This document shows, piece after piece, positions 16,428-24,504 of a DNA stretch of 35,943 nucleotides (positions are counted from its first letter, which is position 1; each line of letters begins with the position of its first letter). The notes under the pieces are model-generated. The model had not been told where the DNA came from. It was given only the letters and a program-made list of their open reading frames with translations, and did no database searches. Location of the stretch: NCBI RefSeq assembly GCF_001672975.1, contig NZ_LZKU01000190.1:1-35943 (forward strand), written 5' to 3'. Both the position numbers and the translations under genes were made by a program. Origin of the DNA: Mycobacterium sp. 1465703.0. GTDB lineage: Bacteria; Actinomycetota; Actinomycetes; Mycobacteriales; Mycobacteriaceae.

Positions 16428-17981
16428 ATGACGGCGCCAATTTGGATGGCCTCGCCGCCCGAAGTACATTCAGCGCTGCTCAGCAGCGGCCCAGGGCCCG
16501 CGTCGCTGCTGACGGCAGCCGGTGCTTGGTCGCAACTGAGCGCCGAATACGCCTCTGCCGCACAAGAACTGAGCACGATGCTGGCCGGAGTCCAGGCCGG
16601 GGCCTGGCAGGGACCCAGCGGCGAGTCCTACGTGGCCGCACATACCCCCTATTTGGCCTGGCTGACGAAGGCCAGCGCCGACGCCGCCGCGACCGCCGGC
16701 CAACATGAGGTTGCTACGGCCGCGTACAGCGCCGCGCTGACGGCGATGCCCACGTTGCCGGAACTCGCGACCAATCACGTCGTGCACGGGGCGCTGGTGG
16801 CAACGAATTTCTTCGGCGTCAACACGATTCCCATCGCGGTCAACGAGGCCGACTATGCGCGGATGTGGACCCAGGCGGCCGTCACCATGTCCACCTACCA
16901 AGCGGTGTCCACTGCGGCGGTCGCGTCGACGCCGCAACCCGATCCGGCGCCACCGATCGTCAAATCCGAAGCCGCACCCGATGATTCGGGAGACGCGGAC
17001 CACGACCCCAAGATCGACAATCCATTCAACGACTTCATTGCGAACATCCTGAAGAACTTCGGGATCAACTGGGATCCCGCCGAGGGAACGGTGAACGGGC
17101 TGGACTATGACGCCTATACGAACGCCGGGCAACCCATCTTCTGGGTGGTGCGCGCCCTGGAACTTCTGGAGGACTTCGAGCAGTTCGGCTATTACCTGGT
17201 GCACAATCCGGCGTTGGCCTTTCAGTATCTGGTCCAGCTCATACTGTTCGACTGGCCGACGCACATCCTGGAGATTTTCGTAAGTCAGCCGGAGTTGCTG
17301 GCTCCCGCGCTGCTGCTCGCGGCCGCTCCCTTCGGCGCCGTGGGCGGGTTCGCCGGGTTGGCCGGCTTGGCGGCGATACCCCACCCCGCGATGGTCCCGG
17401 CGCCCATGCCGGCCCCCGCCCCGGCGCCCGCCGCCCTGCCCGCCGTCGCCGCCACGGCCCCGGCTCCCGCCGCGCCGGCTGCTGCTCCCGCCTCCGCCCC
17501 GGCGCCGGCACCCACTGCCACGACGAGCACGGTGGCCGGCGCGCCACCGGCACCGCCGGCTCCGGCCGCGCCCGCGCCGGGATTCTTCCCTCCCTACGTC
17601 ATCGGCCCGCCGGGAATGGGCACCGGATCGGGCATGAGCACCGGCGCCAGTTCGAGCGCGAAAAGGAAAGCACCCGAACCGGATAGCGCCGCCGCTGCGG
17701 CGGCCGCCGCCGCACGGGAAGCCGCGCGCGCTCGGCGGCGACGGCGCGCGACACAGCGCGGGCACGGCGATGAGTTCATGGACATGAACGTCGACGTCGA
17801 CCCGCATTGGGACACCGCGCTCGCATCGGACCAGGGTGCCGGTGCTCTGGGGTTCGCCGGCACCGCCCGCAGAGACGTGGCCGCCGTGGCGGCCGGATTG
17901 ACCACGCTGGGCGGTGACGAGTTCGGCGGTGGCCCAACGCTGCCGATGATGCCGGGCACCTGGAACGTGGACGACGCCTAG
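16428..17981 (+). CDS. PPE protein, PPE2/PPE3 type, with polybasic tract
   Basis: A 517-aa PPE protein. The PPE domain (about 1-180) starts [18 protein letters not shown] and contains the W-x-G turn in [11 protein letters not shown]. It is followed by a variable part, a long Ala/Pro-rich linker (about 330-390), a five-arginine run at 436-440, and a conserved tail ([33 protein letters not shown]). The layout is that of M. tuberculosis PPE2 (Rv0256c) and PPE3 (Rv0280). ATG 16428 follows GAGGAG at 16417-16422. No PE gene is adjacent. Export through a type VII system (probably ESX-3) is inferred. A Zur-like box upstream points to zinc control. The basic run resembles the nuclear-localisation segment described for PPE2. 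Confidence 0.9.
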   Translation: MTAPIWMASPPEVHSALLSSGPGPASLLTAAGAWSQLSAEYASAAQELSTMLAGVQAGAWQGPSGESYVAAHTPYLAWLTKASADAAATAGQHEVATAAYSAALTAMPTLPELATNHVVHGALVATNFFGVNTIPIAVNEADYARMWTQAAVTMSTYQAVSTAAVASTPQPDPAPPIVKSEAAPDDSGDADHDPKIDNPFNDFIANILKNFGINWDPAEGTVNGLDYDAYTNAGQPIFWVVRALELLEDFEQFGYYLVHNPALAFQYLVQLILFDWPTHILEIFVSQPELLAPALLLAAAPFGAVGGFAGLAGLAAIPHPAMVPAPMPAPAPAPAALPAVAATAPAPAAPAAAPASAPAPAPTATTSTVAGAPPAPPAPAAPAPGFFPPYVIGPPGMGTGSGMSTGASSSAKRKAPEPDSAAAAAAAAAREAARARRRRRATQRGHGDEFMDMNVDVDPHWDTALASDQGAGALGFAGTARRDVAAVAAGLTTLGGDEFGGGPTLPMMPGTWNVDDA

Positions 17982-18033
17982 GCGGGCAAGGTGGCCGCCG
18001 GCCGCAGTGGGCCGTCGCCGGGATGGGTGCTGG

Positions 18034-18039
18034 GATAAT
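18034..18039 (+). promoter_or_regulatory. extended -10 of a leaderless promoter
   Basis: GATAAT preceded by TG-G (18031-18033) forms an extended -10. The GTG start codon begins 6 bases later at 18046, so transcription would begin at or next to the first codon. Leaderless mRNAs are common in mycobacteria. No Zur-like palindrome is present. Confidence 0.6.
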
Positions 18040-18045
18040 GGCCCG

Positions 18046-19038
18046 GTGCAGACGCTGAAGTACGGGCGCAGGTTGCGGCTCGGGTCGATGGAAGTGCTGG
18101 TGGGTCTGCTGTTGGCCTGTGCGTTGGCCGCGACGACGCTGCGCAACGTGGTCTTCAACAGCGCGGCGCTGTCGACGGTGGGCACCGTGTTCTGCGGTGT
18201 TTTCGTGCAGGCGATTCCCTTTCTGGTACTCGGGGTCGTCGTCAGCGGACTGATCGCGGTGTTCGTGTCGCCGGAGCGGTTGGCGCGATGGTTGCCGGGC
18301 CGGCCGGCGTTGGCGGTGGTGGCGGCGGGGGCCGGGGGGGTCGCATTGCCGGGTTGTGAGTGCGGGTCAGTTCCGTTGGCGCGCAGGCTGTTCGGTGAAG
18401 GCGGGGCGACCGGAGCCGCCGCCTTGACATTCATGCTGGCTGCGCCGGCGATCAACCCGGTCGTCCTGGTGGCCACCGCGGTGGCGTTTCCGGGCGCGCC
18501 GGCAATGGTGTTGGCTCGCATGGGAGCCTCGCTGCTGACTGCGGTTGTGATGGGTTGGATGTGGGCGCGGTGGGGTCGTCCGGAATGGATCACCCGCCGG
18601 CTTCCCGCGGCGGGCTCGCAGGCCGAGTCGCGCTGGGTGGTTTTCACCGAGGCGGCGCGCCACGACTTCCTACAGGCCGCATCGTATTTGGTGCTCGGTG
18701 CCGCCGCGGCGGCCATGCTCCATGTGGCGGTGCCGCAGTGGGTGTTTGCGCATCTGGCGGGTGACTTCGTCCTCGGGGTCGCGCTGATGGCCATGCTGGC
18801 CGTGGTGCTGGCGTTGTGTTCGGAGGCGGACGCGTTCGTGGCGGCCAGCATGACGATGGTGCCGCTGTTGCCCCGGCTGGTCTTTCTGGTCGTAGGTCCG
18901 GCCGTCGACGTCAAGCTGTTTGCCATGCAGGCGGGCATGTTCGGCCGGGCGTTCGCCGCACGCTTCGCGCCCTGCACGTTCGTGGTGGCCACGGCGAGTG
19001 CCTGTGCGATCGGGCTTTTGGTATTGGGGGCCCGGTGA
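18046..19038 (+). CDS. permease, ArsP/DUF318 family (YcgR-like)
   Basis: A 330-aa integral membrane protein with about eight helices. The diagnostic loop is LPGCECGSVPLARRL with C104 and C106, followed by GAAALTFMLAAPAINPVVL; this is the ArsP_1 (PF03773) permease pattern. It overlaps the next gene by one base (TGATG), and the pair matches Bacillus YcgR/YcgQ-type two-gene units. Such pairs often lie beside zinc-regulated genes. The GTG 18046 start is chosen on the leaderless -10; an upstream GTG at 18007 is open but has no ribosome site. What it moves is not established; the context suggests a metal or metal complex. Confidence 0.8.
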   Translation: MQTLKYGRRLRLGSMEVLVGLLLACALAATTLRNVVFNSAALSTVGTVFCGVFVQAIPFLVLGVVVSGLIAVFVSPERLARWLPGRPALAVVAAGAGGVALPGCECGSVPLARRLFGEGGATGAAALTFMLAAPAINPVVLVATAVAFPGAPAMVLARMGASLLTAVVMGWMWARWGRPEWITRRLPAAGSQAESRWVVFTEAARHDFLQAASYLVLGAAAAAMLHVAVPQWVFAHLAGDFVLGVALMAMLAVVLALCSEADAFVAASMTMVPLLPRLVFLVVGPAVDVKLFAMQAGMFGRAFAARFAPCTFVVATASACAIGLLVLGAR

Positions 19039-19775
19039 TGAGCCGCGAAGCCGAGAACACCGTGTTGCTGCTGGTGGGCATCAGCATCGCAATGATCACC
19101 GCGTCGGGTGTGTTCACTCGTTACGTCAAACCCGGGCTCTTGCCCTGGCTGGCCGTTTCAGCGGTGGTACTCATCGGTTTGGCGCTGGTGGCGATCATCG
19201 GCGACATCCGCCGGGGCGGCCCCAAGGCGAATGACGCCGCCGGCGATCACGGCCACGGGCACTCGCACCGGACCGGCATCGTCTGGTTGCTGGTGGTCGC
19301 CGTTCTGGTGCTGATGTTCGTGGCGCCACCGGCGCTGCGACCGTCGGCGGCCGCCCCCTCTGTGACGTCGGTGTCCAATGATGTTCTGAACAAAGCATTT
19401 CCGCCGTTGCCACCCGGGCCGGCGCCCGCGGTTTCGTTGCCCGAGGTGCTGATGCGTGAAGCGCACGACACGACCGGATCGTTGACCAACCGCTCCATCA
19501 CCGTGACCGGCTTCGTGCTCAACGAGGCGCAGGGCGTCGACCTCGGTCGCATCGTCATCGTATGCTGCGCGGCCGATGCTCAGCTGGCCCGCATCCATCT
19601 GCGTGGACCGGCCGCCGGGGGGGCGGCCGGCCTACCGGACAACACCTGGCTTCGTGTCGAGGGCCAGGTCATACCCGCGCAGCAGCAACCGAATTCACCG
19701 GCGATTCCCACACTGCGGGCCACCGCAGTCACGCGTATCGATGCCCCGCCCAACCCCTACGCGTATCCGCGCTGA
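19038..19775 (+). CDS. TIGR03943-family membrane partner with His-rich loop
   Basis: A 245-aa protein with three hydrophobic segments (about 8-25, 36-55, 80-95) and a large extracytoplasmic C-terminal domain. Between the second and third helices is a metal-binding style loop with H71, H73, H75 and H77 (DHGHGHSH). The C-terminal part contains VCCAADA with C176/C177, the signature of the YcgQ-like family that partners the ArsP-type permease. It overlaps the permease by one base, so the two are translationally coupled. It ends only four bases from the convergent C- ribosomal operon. A role in holding or delivering a transition metal is plausible but inferred. Confidence 0.8.
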   Translation: MSREAENTVLLLVGISIAMITASGVFTRYVKPGLLPWLAVSAVVLIGLALVAIIGDIRRGGPKANDAAGDHGHGHSHRTGIVWLLVVAVLVLMFVAPPALRPSAAAPSVTSVSNDVLNKAFPPLPPGPAPAVSLPEVLMREAHDTTGSLTNRSITVTGFVLNEAQGVDLGRIVIVCCAADAQLARIHLRGPAAGGAAGLPDNTWLRVEGQVIPAQQQPNSPAIPTLRATAVTRIDAPPNPYAYPR

Positions 19776-19779
19776 CCCG

Positions 19780-20169
19780 TCAACTGCGTCGGCTCGAGCC
19801 GCGTGTCCAACGCTGATACCGGCCGAGTTGGCCTGGGGCGGGTGTATTTTCCCACTGACCGAGCTCGAGCCAATCGCGCAGCTCCGCGGCCCCATCACGG
19901 TCGGCGATGGGCCCTATCCAATGGGCGGGACCACAGGCCAGTCGATCGTTCGTGCAGGGCTGCACCACGGCCATGACGCCGCCGCCGGTTGGCCGAGACG
20001 CACAGGCGAGTGGTCCAAGCATGCAGGCGGCCGAGACCAGCATGGAATGCGGGCAGCGGTGGATGGTGGGACGCAGTTCGTCGATCACCGACAGCTCATG
20101 GTCGACGGTGCATGCGGCGCAGACGATTACGGTGAACGGGCGGTCGGTGCCGCGGCGCGGTGCGGTCAT
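19780..20169 (-). CDS. Cys-rich protein at end of C- ribosomal operon
   Basis: A 129-aa soluble protein with seven cysteines (C17, C20, C39, C49, C56, C72, C79) and nearby histidines (H24, H37, H41). The order of elements (VIVCAAC, a helix, [25 protein letters not shown]) suggests a thioredoxin/2Fe-2S-like fold. Its ATG overlaps the rpsR2 stop codon (ATGA), so it is translationally coupled to the zinc-starvation ribosomal operon. From memory, the Mpy recruitment factor (Mrf), which loads the hibernation factor onto C- ribosomes in M. smegmatis, is encoded in such an operon; this gene is a candidate for it but I cannot confirm identity. A zinc or iron sensor or scavenger is an alternative. Confidence 0.7.
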   Translation of the reverse strand: MTAPRRGTDRPFTVIVCAACTVDHELSVIDELRPTIHRCPHSMLVSAACMLGPLACASRPTGGGVMAVVQPCTNDRLACGPAHWIGPIADRDGAAELRDWLELGQWENTPAPGQLGRYQRWTRGSSRRS

Positions 20170-20432
20170 CGCGCCGCGTTCGGCCCGGGGTAGGGCAGCA
20201 GCGCCATCTCGCGAGCGTTTTTGATGGCCGTTGCGACCCGTCGTTGTTGTTGGACGGACAGGCCGGTGACTTGGCGGGATCGGATCTTGCCGCGCTCGGA
20301 GATGAACACCCGCAAGGTTGCGGTGTCCTTATAGTCCACGGTGTCCAGCCCGAGGCTGTGCAGAAGATTCTTTTTGGGTGAGCGGCGGGCGGGAAGCGCG
20401 GGGCGCCGGGCGCGCACAGCTTTCTTGGCCAT
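20166..20432 (-). CDS. rpsR2: 30S ribosomal protein S18, zinc-free (C-) paralogue
   Basis: An 88-aa bS18. The conserved core [24 protein letters not shown] and [11 protein letters not shown] is intact. The zinc-binding CxxC found near the N-terminus of the primary S18 is absent: the region reads [17 protein letters not shown], with no cysteine in the protein. C- paralogues replace zinc-containing S18 when zinc is scarce. ATG (20430-20432) overlaps the rpsN2 stop by one base. Fourth gene of the operon starting at 21140. Confidence 0.95.
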   Translation of the reverse strand: MAKKAVRARRPALPARRSPKKNLLHSLGLDTVDYKDTATLRVFISERGKIRSRQVTGLSVQQQRRVATAIKNAREMALLPYPGPNAAR

Positions 20433-20737
20433 CACCAGCTCGACTTCCGCACGCCGGGTAGCTGCCCGGCATGAGCCAATTCCCGAACCCGCACCCTCGA
20501 CAACCCGAACTTGCGGAGGTGACCGCGCGGACGCCCGTCCACAGCATCGCGGTTGCGTATGCGCACCGCGCTGGCATCGCGGGGCTGGCGCGCCAACTCG
20601 CTTTGTGCAGCCGCCCGCTGCTCGGCCGTGCTCGCCGGTGCGCGGATGATCCTTTTGAGTTCGGCGCGGCGCTCGGCGTAGCGTGCAACGATCGCACGAC
20701 GCCGGTCGTTCTTCACTATCTTGGATTTCTTGGCCAT
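20432..20737 (-). CDS. rpsN2: 30S ribosomal protein S14, zinc-free (C-) paralogue
   Basis: A 101-aa uS14 of the long, cysteine-free type. It shows [23 protein letters not shown] at the N-terminus and the conserved [14 protein letters not shown] and ending LPGVRKSSW. No CxxC-CxxC zinc ribbon is present, unlike the short primary S14. It sits two bases downstream of rpmG2 and overlaps rpsR2. Expected to be repressed by Zur in zinc-replete cells. Confidence 0.95.
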   Translation of the reverse strand: MAKKSKIVKNDRRRAIVARYAERRAELKRIIRAPASTAEQRAAAQSELARQPRDASAVRIRNRDAVDGRPRGHLRKFGLSRVRVRELAHAGQLPGVRKSSW

Positions 20738-20739
20738 GC

Positions 20740-20904
20740 TCAGCGCTCCTCGCGGAAGTCGACGTGCCGACGGACAACCGGGTCGTATTTGCGCAGCACC
20801 AGCCGGTCAGGGTCGTTGCGACGGTTTTTACGGGTGATGTAGGTGTATCCGGTTCCCGCCGTGGAGCGCAGCTTGATCAATAGGCGAACCTCGTTGCGCG
20901 CCAT
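20740..20904 (-). CDS. rpmG2: 50S ribosomal protein L33, zinc-free (C-) paralogue
   Basis: A 54-aa bL33 reading [43 protein letters not shown]. No cysteine is present, so the four-Cys zinc site of the C+ form is missing. The ATG at 20902-20904 overlaps the rpmB2 stop by one base. It is second in the C- operon. Confidence 0.95.
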   Translation of the reverse strand: MARNEVRLLIKLRSTAGTGYTYITRKNRRNDPDRLVLRKYDPVVRRHVDFREER

Positions 20905-21140
20905 CAGATCCGCTGCCCTTCACGGCGCAGTCGTGCCACTACCGCCTCGATGCCGTCGCGGTCGATCACTTTGATGCCTTTGGCGCTGACCCGCAGCCGG
21001 ATCCGGCGTCCCTCGGAAGCCAGGTAGTACGTCTTGAGCTGGATGTTGGGGGAGAAGCGCCGAGATGTTCGGCGATGCGAATGTGACACCGCGTTACCGA
21101 ACGCCGGTCGCCGGCCGGTCACCTGGCAGTGGGCGGACAC
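20904..21140 (-). CDS. rpmB2: 50S ribosomal protein L28, zinc-free (C-) paralogue
   Basis: A 78-aa bL28 with [40 protein letters not shown] and [16 protein letters not shown]. Only one cysteine remains, so the CxxC pairs of the C+ form are lost. The start is GTG 21140, with GGAGG about six bases upstream. It is the first gene of the five-gene minus-strand operon; a Zur-like box lies 24 bp upstream (21164-21178) and is shared with the divergent CobW-like gene. Similar to the Rv2058c/Rv0105c type in M. tuberculosis. Confidence 0.95.
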   Translation of the reverse strand: MSAHCQVTGRRPAFGNAVSHSHRRTSRRFSPNIQLKTYYLASEGRRIRLRVSAKGIKVIDRDGIEAVVARLRREGQRI

Positions 21141-21163
21141 CGTACACCTCCATTACTTCTTAT

Positions 21164-21178
21164 TGAAAATCATTTTCG
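21164..21178. promoter_or_regulatory. Zur-like box, upstream of the CobW-like and rpmB2 genes
   Basis: TGAAAATCATTTTCG matches the palindrome at 14 of 15 positions. It overlaps the 5' edge of a -35 hexamer TCGACA (21176-21181) that is followed after 17 bp by TACCGT (21199-21204). It lies between divergent rpmB2 and the CobW-like gene, so it can repress both. Confidence 0.85.
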
Positions 21179-21204
21179 ACAACGTCCGTCACGAACGGTA
21201 CCGT
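21176..21204 (+). promoter_or_regulatory. -35/-10 promoter of the CobW-like gene and rpmE2
   Basis: TCGACA (21176-21181) and TACCGT (21199-21204) are separated by 17 bp. The same hexamers with the same spacing occur at 23114-23142. One Zur-like box overlaps the -35 and the other lies just past the expected start of transcription. Confidence 0.65.
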
Positions 21205-21218
21205 ATGGGAGGTCTAGA

Positions 21219-21233
21219 TGAAAACCATTATCA
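21219..21233. promoter_or_regulatory. second Zur-like box before the CobW-like gene
   Basis: TGAAAACCATTATCA matches 13 of 15 positions of the palindrome. It starts exactly 55 bp after the first box and 28 bp before the start codon. Confidence 0.75.
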
Positions 21234-21246
21234 ATAAGGAGGAAGG

Positions 21247-22446
21247 ATGCGGACGCCCGTCATCCTGGTCGCCGGTCAGAGTGGCACCGATCAGGTCGTG
21301 GGGGCGCTGCTGCGTACCCCCGGAACGCTGGTGGTCGAGCACCGGTTCGACGGTCACGTCGTGCGCCGCACGACGGCGATGTTCTCCGATAGCGTCTTGA
21401 CCAGCAACGAGAACGGCCTGGAACTCGCGCATGGCTGCGTCTCGTGCACCATCCGCAACGACCTGCTGGTGTTGTTGCGCCAGTTGCACCGTCGCGACGA
21501 CGTCGACCGCATCGTCGTGCATCTGGGGCCGTGGCTGGAGCCTGAGCCAATCTGCTTGGCCATCAAGCACGTTCGGGTGCGCGTGGCGCCGGGATACATT
21601 GACGGGCCCGCGGCTCTGGATGTGTCGATTGCCGCCGTGGTGACATGCGTCGATTCATCGATGTGGCTGAACCAGGCGCTGAGCGAAGAAGAACTGGACG
21701 ACGGGCGCACCCAGGCTCAGGTGGTGATCGGGCAGGCCGAATTCGCCGACGTGATTGTGCTCAACCGCCCCAATCCGTTTGTCGCTGCCGTACTGCACCG
21801 GCTGTCCCCGCGCGCTCGCGTACGGGTAGGCGCCGACGGCATCGAGGACGCGCTGAACACCTTGTACCGCGACGCGCGCCGCGGCCGCAGCGACGACCCG
21901 CACGGTCCACTGCTGGCCGGGCAGCCACCGCTGGACTCTCGGGGGCCAATCAGCCTGGTGGAGTTCAATTCCCGGCGCCCCTTCCACCCGCAGCGCCTGC
22001 ATGCCTGCCTGGATCTGCTGCTCGAGGGTGTGATCAGGACTCGGGGGCGGCTGTGGCTCGCCAGCCGGCCCGACCGGGCGATGTGGCTGGAATCGGCCGG
22101 TGCCGGTCTGCGGGTCGGCTCGGCCGGCAAGTGGCTGGCCGCAATGAACAGGTACGAGCTGGACGGCATCGACGCGGAGCGAAGAGCTTTCGCCGAGCTG
22201 GGCTGGGATGACCAGCACGGCGATCGGCACACCGCGATGACCATCTTGGTGTGCGGCGCTAAACCCGCCGACATTCTCGACGCCTTGCACGGCGCACTGC
22301 TCACCGACGAGGAGATGTGGTGCCCGCACGACTGGTCCGGCTACGACGACCCGTTCGGCGACTGGCATGAGGAGCCGTGCGCGGACCGGCCACAAGCCGC
22401 CGACAACGTAGTGCGGTACACCCAGCAGGACGGCGACCTCTCATGA
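21247..22446 (+). CDS. CobW/COG0523-like protein (Rv0106-like)
   Basis: A 399-aa member of the COG0523 (CobW/ZNG) group, Zur-linked metallochaperone candidates. The family's metal site is represented by GCVSC with C64 and C67. The N-terminal nucleotide-binding loop is odd: [10 protein letters not shown] occupies the P-loop position but lacks the GxGK[ST] lysine, so GTP binding or hydrolysis may be lost or altered. The C-terminal domain (about 240-370) has [13 protein letters not shown] and the WLASRPD and WLESAG segments of CobW_C. AAGGAGG lies at 21235-21241. Overlaps rpmE2 by ATGA. Controlled by the paired Zur-like boxes. The known relative is Rv0106, part of the M. tuberculosis Zur regulon. 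Confidence 0.9.
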   Translation: MRTPVILVAGQSGTDQVVGALLRTPGTLVVEHRFDGHVVRRTTAMFSDSVLTSNENGLELAHGCVSCTIRNDLLVLLRQLHRRDDVDRIVVHLGPWLEPEPICLAIKHVRVRVAPGYIDGPAALDVSIAAVVTCVDSSMWLNQALSEEELDDGRTQAQVVIGQAEFADVIVLNRPNPFVAAVLHRLSPRARVRVGADGIEDALNTLYRDARRGRSDDPHGPLLAGQPPLDSRGPISLVEFNSRRPFHPQRLHACLDLLLEGVIRTRGRLWLASRPDRAMWLESAGAGLRVGSAGKWLAAMNRYELDGIDAERRAFAELGWDDQHGDRHTAMTILVCGAKPADILDALHGALLTDEEMWCPHDWSGYDDPFGDWHEEPCADRPQAADNVVRYTQQDGDLS

Positions 22447-22718
22447 AACCCGGTCTCCATCCCGACTACCACCCGGTCGTTTTTCAGGACGCCACCACCG
22501 GTGCGATGTTCCTGACCCGATCGACTCTCACCAGTTCGCGGACCGTCGAGTGGCAAACACCGCAGGGGCCGCGCACCTACCCACTGGTCGTCGTCGAAGT
22601 CACCTCGGATTCACACCCGTTTTGGACCGGCAGTCGCCGCATCGTCGACAGTGCCGGACAGGTGGAGAAGTTCCACCGCCGCTACGGCCGCAGGGGTAGC
22701 GAGCCGCCCAAAGCGTAG
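22443..22718 (+). CDS. rpmE2: 50S ribosomal protein L31 type B, zinc-free (C-)
   Basis: A 91-aa bL31 of the cysteine-free type [39 protein letters not shown] and [11 protein letters not shown]. The zinc-binding CxxC of primary L31 is absent. Its ATG overlaps the stop codon of the CobW-like gene (ATGA), so it is co-transcribed and coupled. It completes a set of five C- ribosomal proteins in this window. Confidence 0.95.
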   Translation: MKPGLHPDYHPVVFQDATTGAMFLTRSTLTSSRTVEWQTPQGPRTYPLVVVEVTSDSHPFWTGSRRIVDSAGQVEKFHRRYGRRGSEPPKA

Positions 22719-22728
22719 TGACTACACA

Positions 22729-22759
22729 CCGCGACGTCACTCACAACGGCGCGTCGCGG
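22729..22759. terminator. possible terminator after rpmE2
   Basis: CCGCGACG (22729-22736) pairs perfectly with CGTCGCGG (22752-22759) around a 15-base loop, starting 11 bp after the rpmE2 stop. No T run follows. Confidence 0.5.
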
Positions 22760-22958
22760 GCAGGTGACCGCAGCGCCGCTTGCCAATAAGCGAGTGCGTC
22801 GCTCGCGGCCTTACCGAGATCGCCGGTCACCACGTCGAGCAAAGTTGGATACCTTCCGGGACCGATTCCGCTGGTCGTACGGCATTTGCGAGTTCGTCGA
22901 AGGCCTCCTGCGCAGAGCAGCGTCGAAGGCCCATGAGTACCCCGATCGCGGTCAGCGG
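22741..22958 (-). pseudogene. frameshifted ANTAR-domain remnant
   Basis: On the minus strand one frame (22827-22958) reads AIGVLMGLRRCSAQEAFDEL, the core of an ANTAR RNA-binding domain (compare AxGVLMxRxxCSxxxAFxxL). It runs into a stop, while a second frame (22741-22870) continues with YPTLLDVVTGDLG, which fits the next part of the domain. No start codon, GAF domain or intact gene is present. Best read as the decayed 3' end of a GAF-ANTAR regulator. Confidence 0.5.
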
Positions 22959-23101
22959 TCACGGTTTGTGACGCGCTGCGCCTAGCCGGACGTGCTATTT
23001 CGCGAACCGGCGTCAACCAGATGCCACCCCGGCTCGGCTGACCACCGGGAGATCTCGATAGGTGCCGGTTCCCCGCAGCTCGAACCTAGTCCGGTCGTAT
23101 A

Positions 23102-23116
23102 TGAAAATGATTGTCG
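23102..23116. promoter_or_regulatory. Zur-like box 1 before the PPE-SVP pair
   Basis: TGAAAATGATTGTCG matches 13 of 15 positions of TGAAAATGATTTTCA. It overlaps the -35 TCGACA (23114-23119); TACCGT follows after 17 bp at 23137-23142. Confidence 0.8.
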
Positions 23117-23156
23117 ACAAGCGATCCCAGCGGCGGTACCGTGTGTACGTCCTTAA

Positions 23157-23171
23157 TGAAACTGATTATCA
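23157..23171. promoter_or_regulatory. Zur-like box 2 before the PPE-SVP pair
   Basis: TGAAACTGATTATCA matches 13 of 15 positions. It begins 55 bp after the first box, the same distance as before the CobW-like gene. Confidence 0.75.
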
Positions 23172-23268
23172 ATAACGTGGCCAATGGGGCGCCCGCCGTC
23201 CGGGTTGTCGGGCCTGCGGTCACAGAGGTGGCGCACTCGGGCATGGCCCGTTTGGCGGAAGGGGACCC

Positions 23269-24483
23269 TTGTTTTACTTTGCGGCGTTAGCGCCCGAAAT
23301 CAATTCGGCAAGGATTTATTCCGGCCCGGGGTCGGGTCCGATGTTGGCTGCGGCTGCTTCGTGGAATACGCTGGCCGCCGAAATACGCTCCGCAGCAACC
23401 GATTACGGTTCGGTGCTGACTGAGCTGAGCAGCGGAACCTGGTACGGTCCGTCGTCGGCGTCAATGCTGGCCGCAGCCCGACCCTATGTGACATGGCTGG
23501 ACACCACCGCCGCCCAGGCCGAGCTGACCGCCACGCAAGCCCACGCGGCTGCGACGGCCTTTGAGGCCGCTTATGCGGCCACGGTGCCGCCGCCGGTCAT
23601 CGCGGCTAACCGCAGCCTGCTTGCGACGTTGGTGGCGACCAACATCTTCGGCCAGAACACCCCGGCGATCGCGGCCACCGAGGCCCAGTACGCCGAAATG
23701 TGGGCTCAGGATGCCTCGGCGATGAACAGCTACGCCACCGCTTCGGCCGCCGCGACGAAGGTAACGCCGTTTCAATCCCCGCGGTCGAACACCACGCCTG
23801 AGGGGGTAGCCGCACAACATCAGGCAGTCAGCCGTGCGGCCACCACGTCGGGCAATGCGCGCTCGTTGTTGCAGACCAGCACCGCGGGGCCAAATGCCAC
23901 TCCCACCGCCGACGCGCCCACCCCCGGCATCCCCACCGGAAACCCGTCGGGATCGGCTGGCTACCTGACCCAGTTGCTGGATGGCAATAACAACACGGCG
24001 CTGGGGAGCTTCCTGCAAAGCAACTTCTTCAGCAACGACATCGTCAACGGCACGATCGCCGGAGGCCCGTTCAATCCGCAAACCATCATTGGGACGGTGC
24101 AGGGTGTGATGGCCGCCCAGCACGCCACCACGTTGGGCGGGCTGGGGGACTTCGCCGCTGACGCTGGAGGCGCCGCGACCGCCGACCTGGCATCCAACAC
24201 GGTGGGGTCCACGGCCCCCGGCGCGTCCGCCGGGGTGGGCAAAGCGCAGCTGGTGGGTTCGATGTCGGTGCCCCAGAGCTGGGCCTCGGCAGCCAACATC
24301 ACCCCCGGTCAAACGGCGGTGCAAGCCACCGGCGTCACCGGTCTTAGTGACGCGGGGGCACCGGCCGCCGGTGGCCCGGGCGCCGTCGCGGGACCGATGG
24401 GGGGTACGGGCAGGCGGCGCCGCCCCATCCCCAAATATGGGTTCCGCCCTGCGGTCATGCCGCGTCCGCCGGCCGCCGGATAA
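23269..24483 (+). CDS. PPE-SVP protein, first of tandem pair
   Basis: A 404-aa PPE protein of the SVP subfamily. The PPE domain (about 1-180) begins [20 protein letters not shown] and has the W-x-G turn in [11 protein letters not shown]. The SVP signature GSMSVPQSW is near residues 331-339, and the end is [15 protein letters not shown]. The start is a TTG with GGAAGGGG just upstream; no in-frame ATG precedes the domain. No PE gene is adjacent, unusual for PPE-SVP genes, which usually have a PE partner for export. Some PPE-SVP proteins act in mycomembrane uptake of nutrients or ions. With paired Zur-like boxes and ZnuABC downstream, a role in zinc entry is the working inference. The next paralogue starts 21 bp downstream. 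Confidence 0.88.
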   Translation: MFYFAALAPEINSARIYSGPGSGPMLAAAASWNTLAAEIRSAATDYGSVLTELSSGTWYGPSSASMLAAARPYVTWLDTTAAQAELTATQAHAAATAFEAAYAATVPPPVIAANRSLLATLVATNIFGQNTPAIAATEAQYAEMWAQDASAMNSYATASAAATKVTPFQSPRSNTTPEGVAAQHQAVSRAATTSGNARSLLQTSTAGPNATPTADAPTPGIPTGNPSGSAGYLTQLLDGNNNTALGSFLQSNFFSNDIVNGTIAGGPFNPQTIIGTVQGVMAAQHATTLGGLGDFAADAGGAATADLASNTVGSTAPGASAGVGKAQLVGSMSVPQSWASAANITPGQTAVQATGVTGLSDAGAPAAGGPGAVAGPMGGTGRRRRPIPKYGFRPAVMPRPPAAG

Positions 24484-24504
24484 GAGATTCCAGGAGAAGA
24501 CGTC

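Larger units (their letters stand above)
22960..23268. promoter_or_regulatory. control region of the PPE-SVP operon
   Basis: No gene is visible. The stretch holds two Zur-like boxes (23102-23116 and 23157-23171), a -35/-10 pair between them and about 120 bp of leader before the TTG start at 23269. Confidence 0.65.

Noticed and set aside
17285..17590. Repetitive Ala/Pro coding stretch as a tandem repeat element
   Set aside because: It is the low-complexity linker of the PPE protein, with no exact unit or constant period.
16470..18992. 840-aa minus-strand open frame opposite the PPE and permease genes
   Set aside because: Composition is Arg/Gly/Thr-rich without domain signs; typical antisense openness in high-GC coding DNA.
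21141..21246. Separate -35/-10 for the minus-strand rpmB2 operon
   Set aside because: Several weak hexamers fit on the minus strand but none with a convincing spacer; only the Zur box and the ribosome site are reported.
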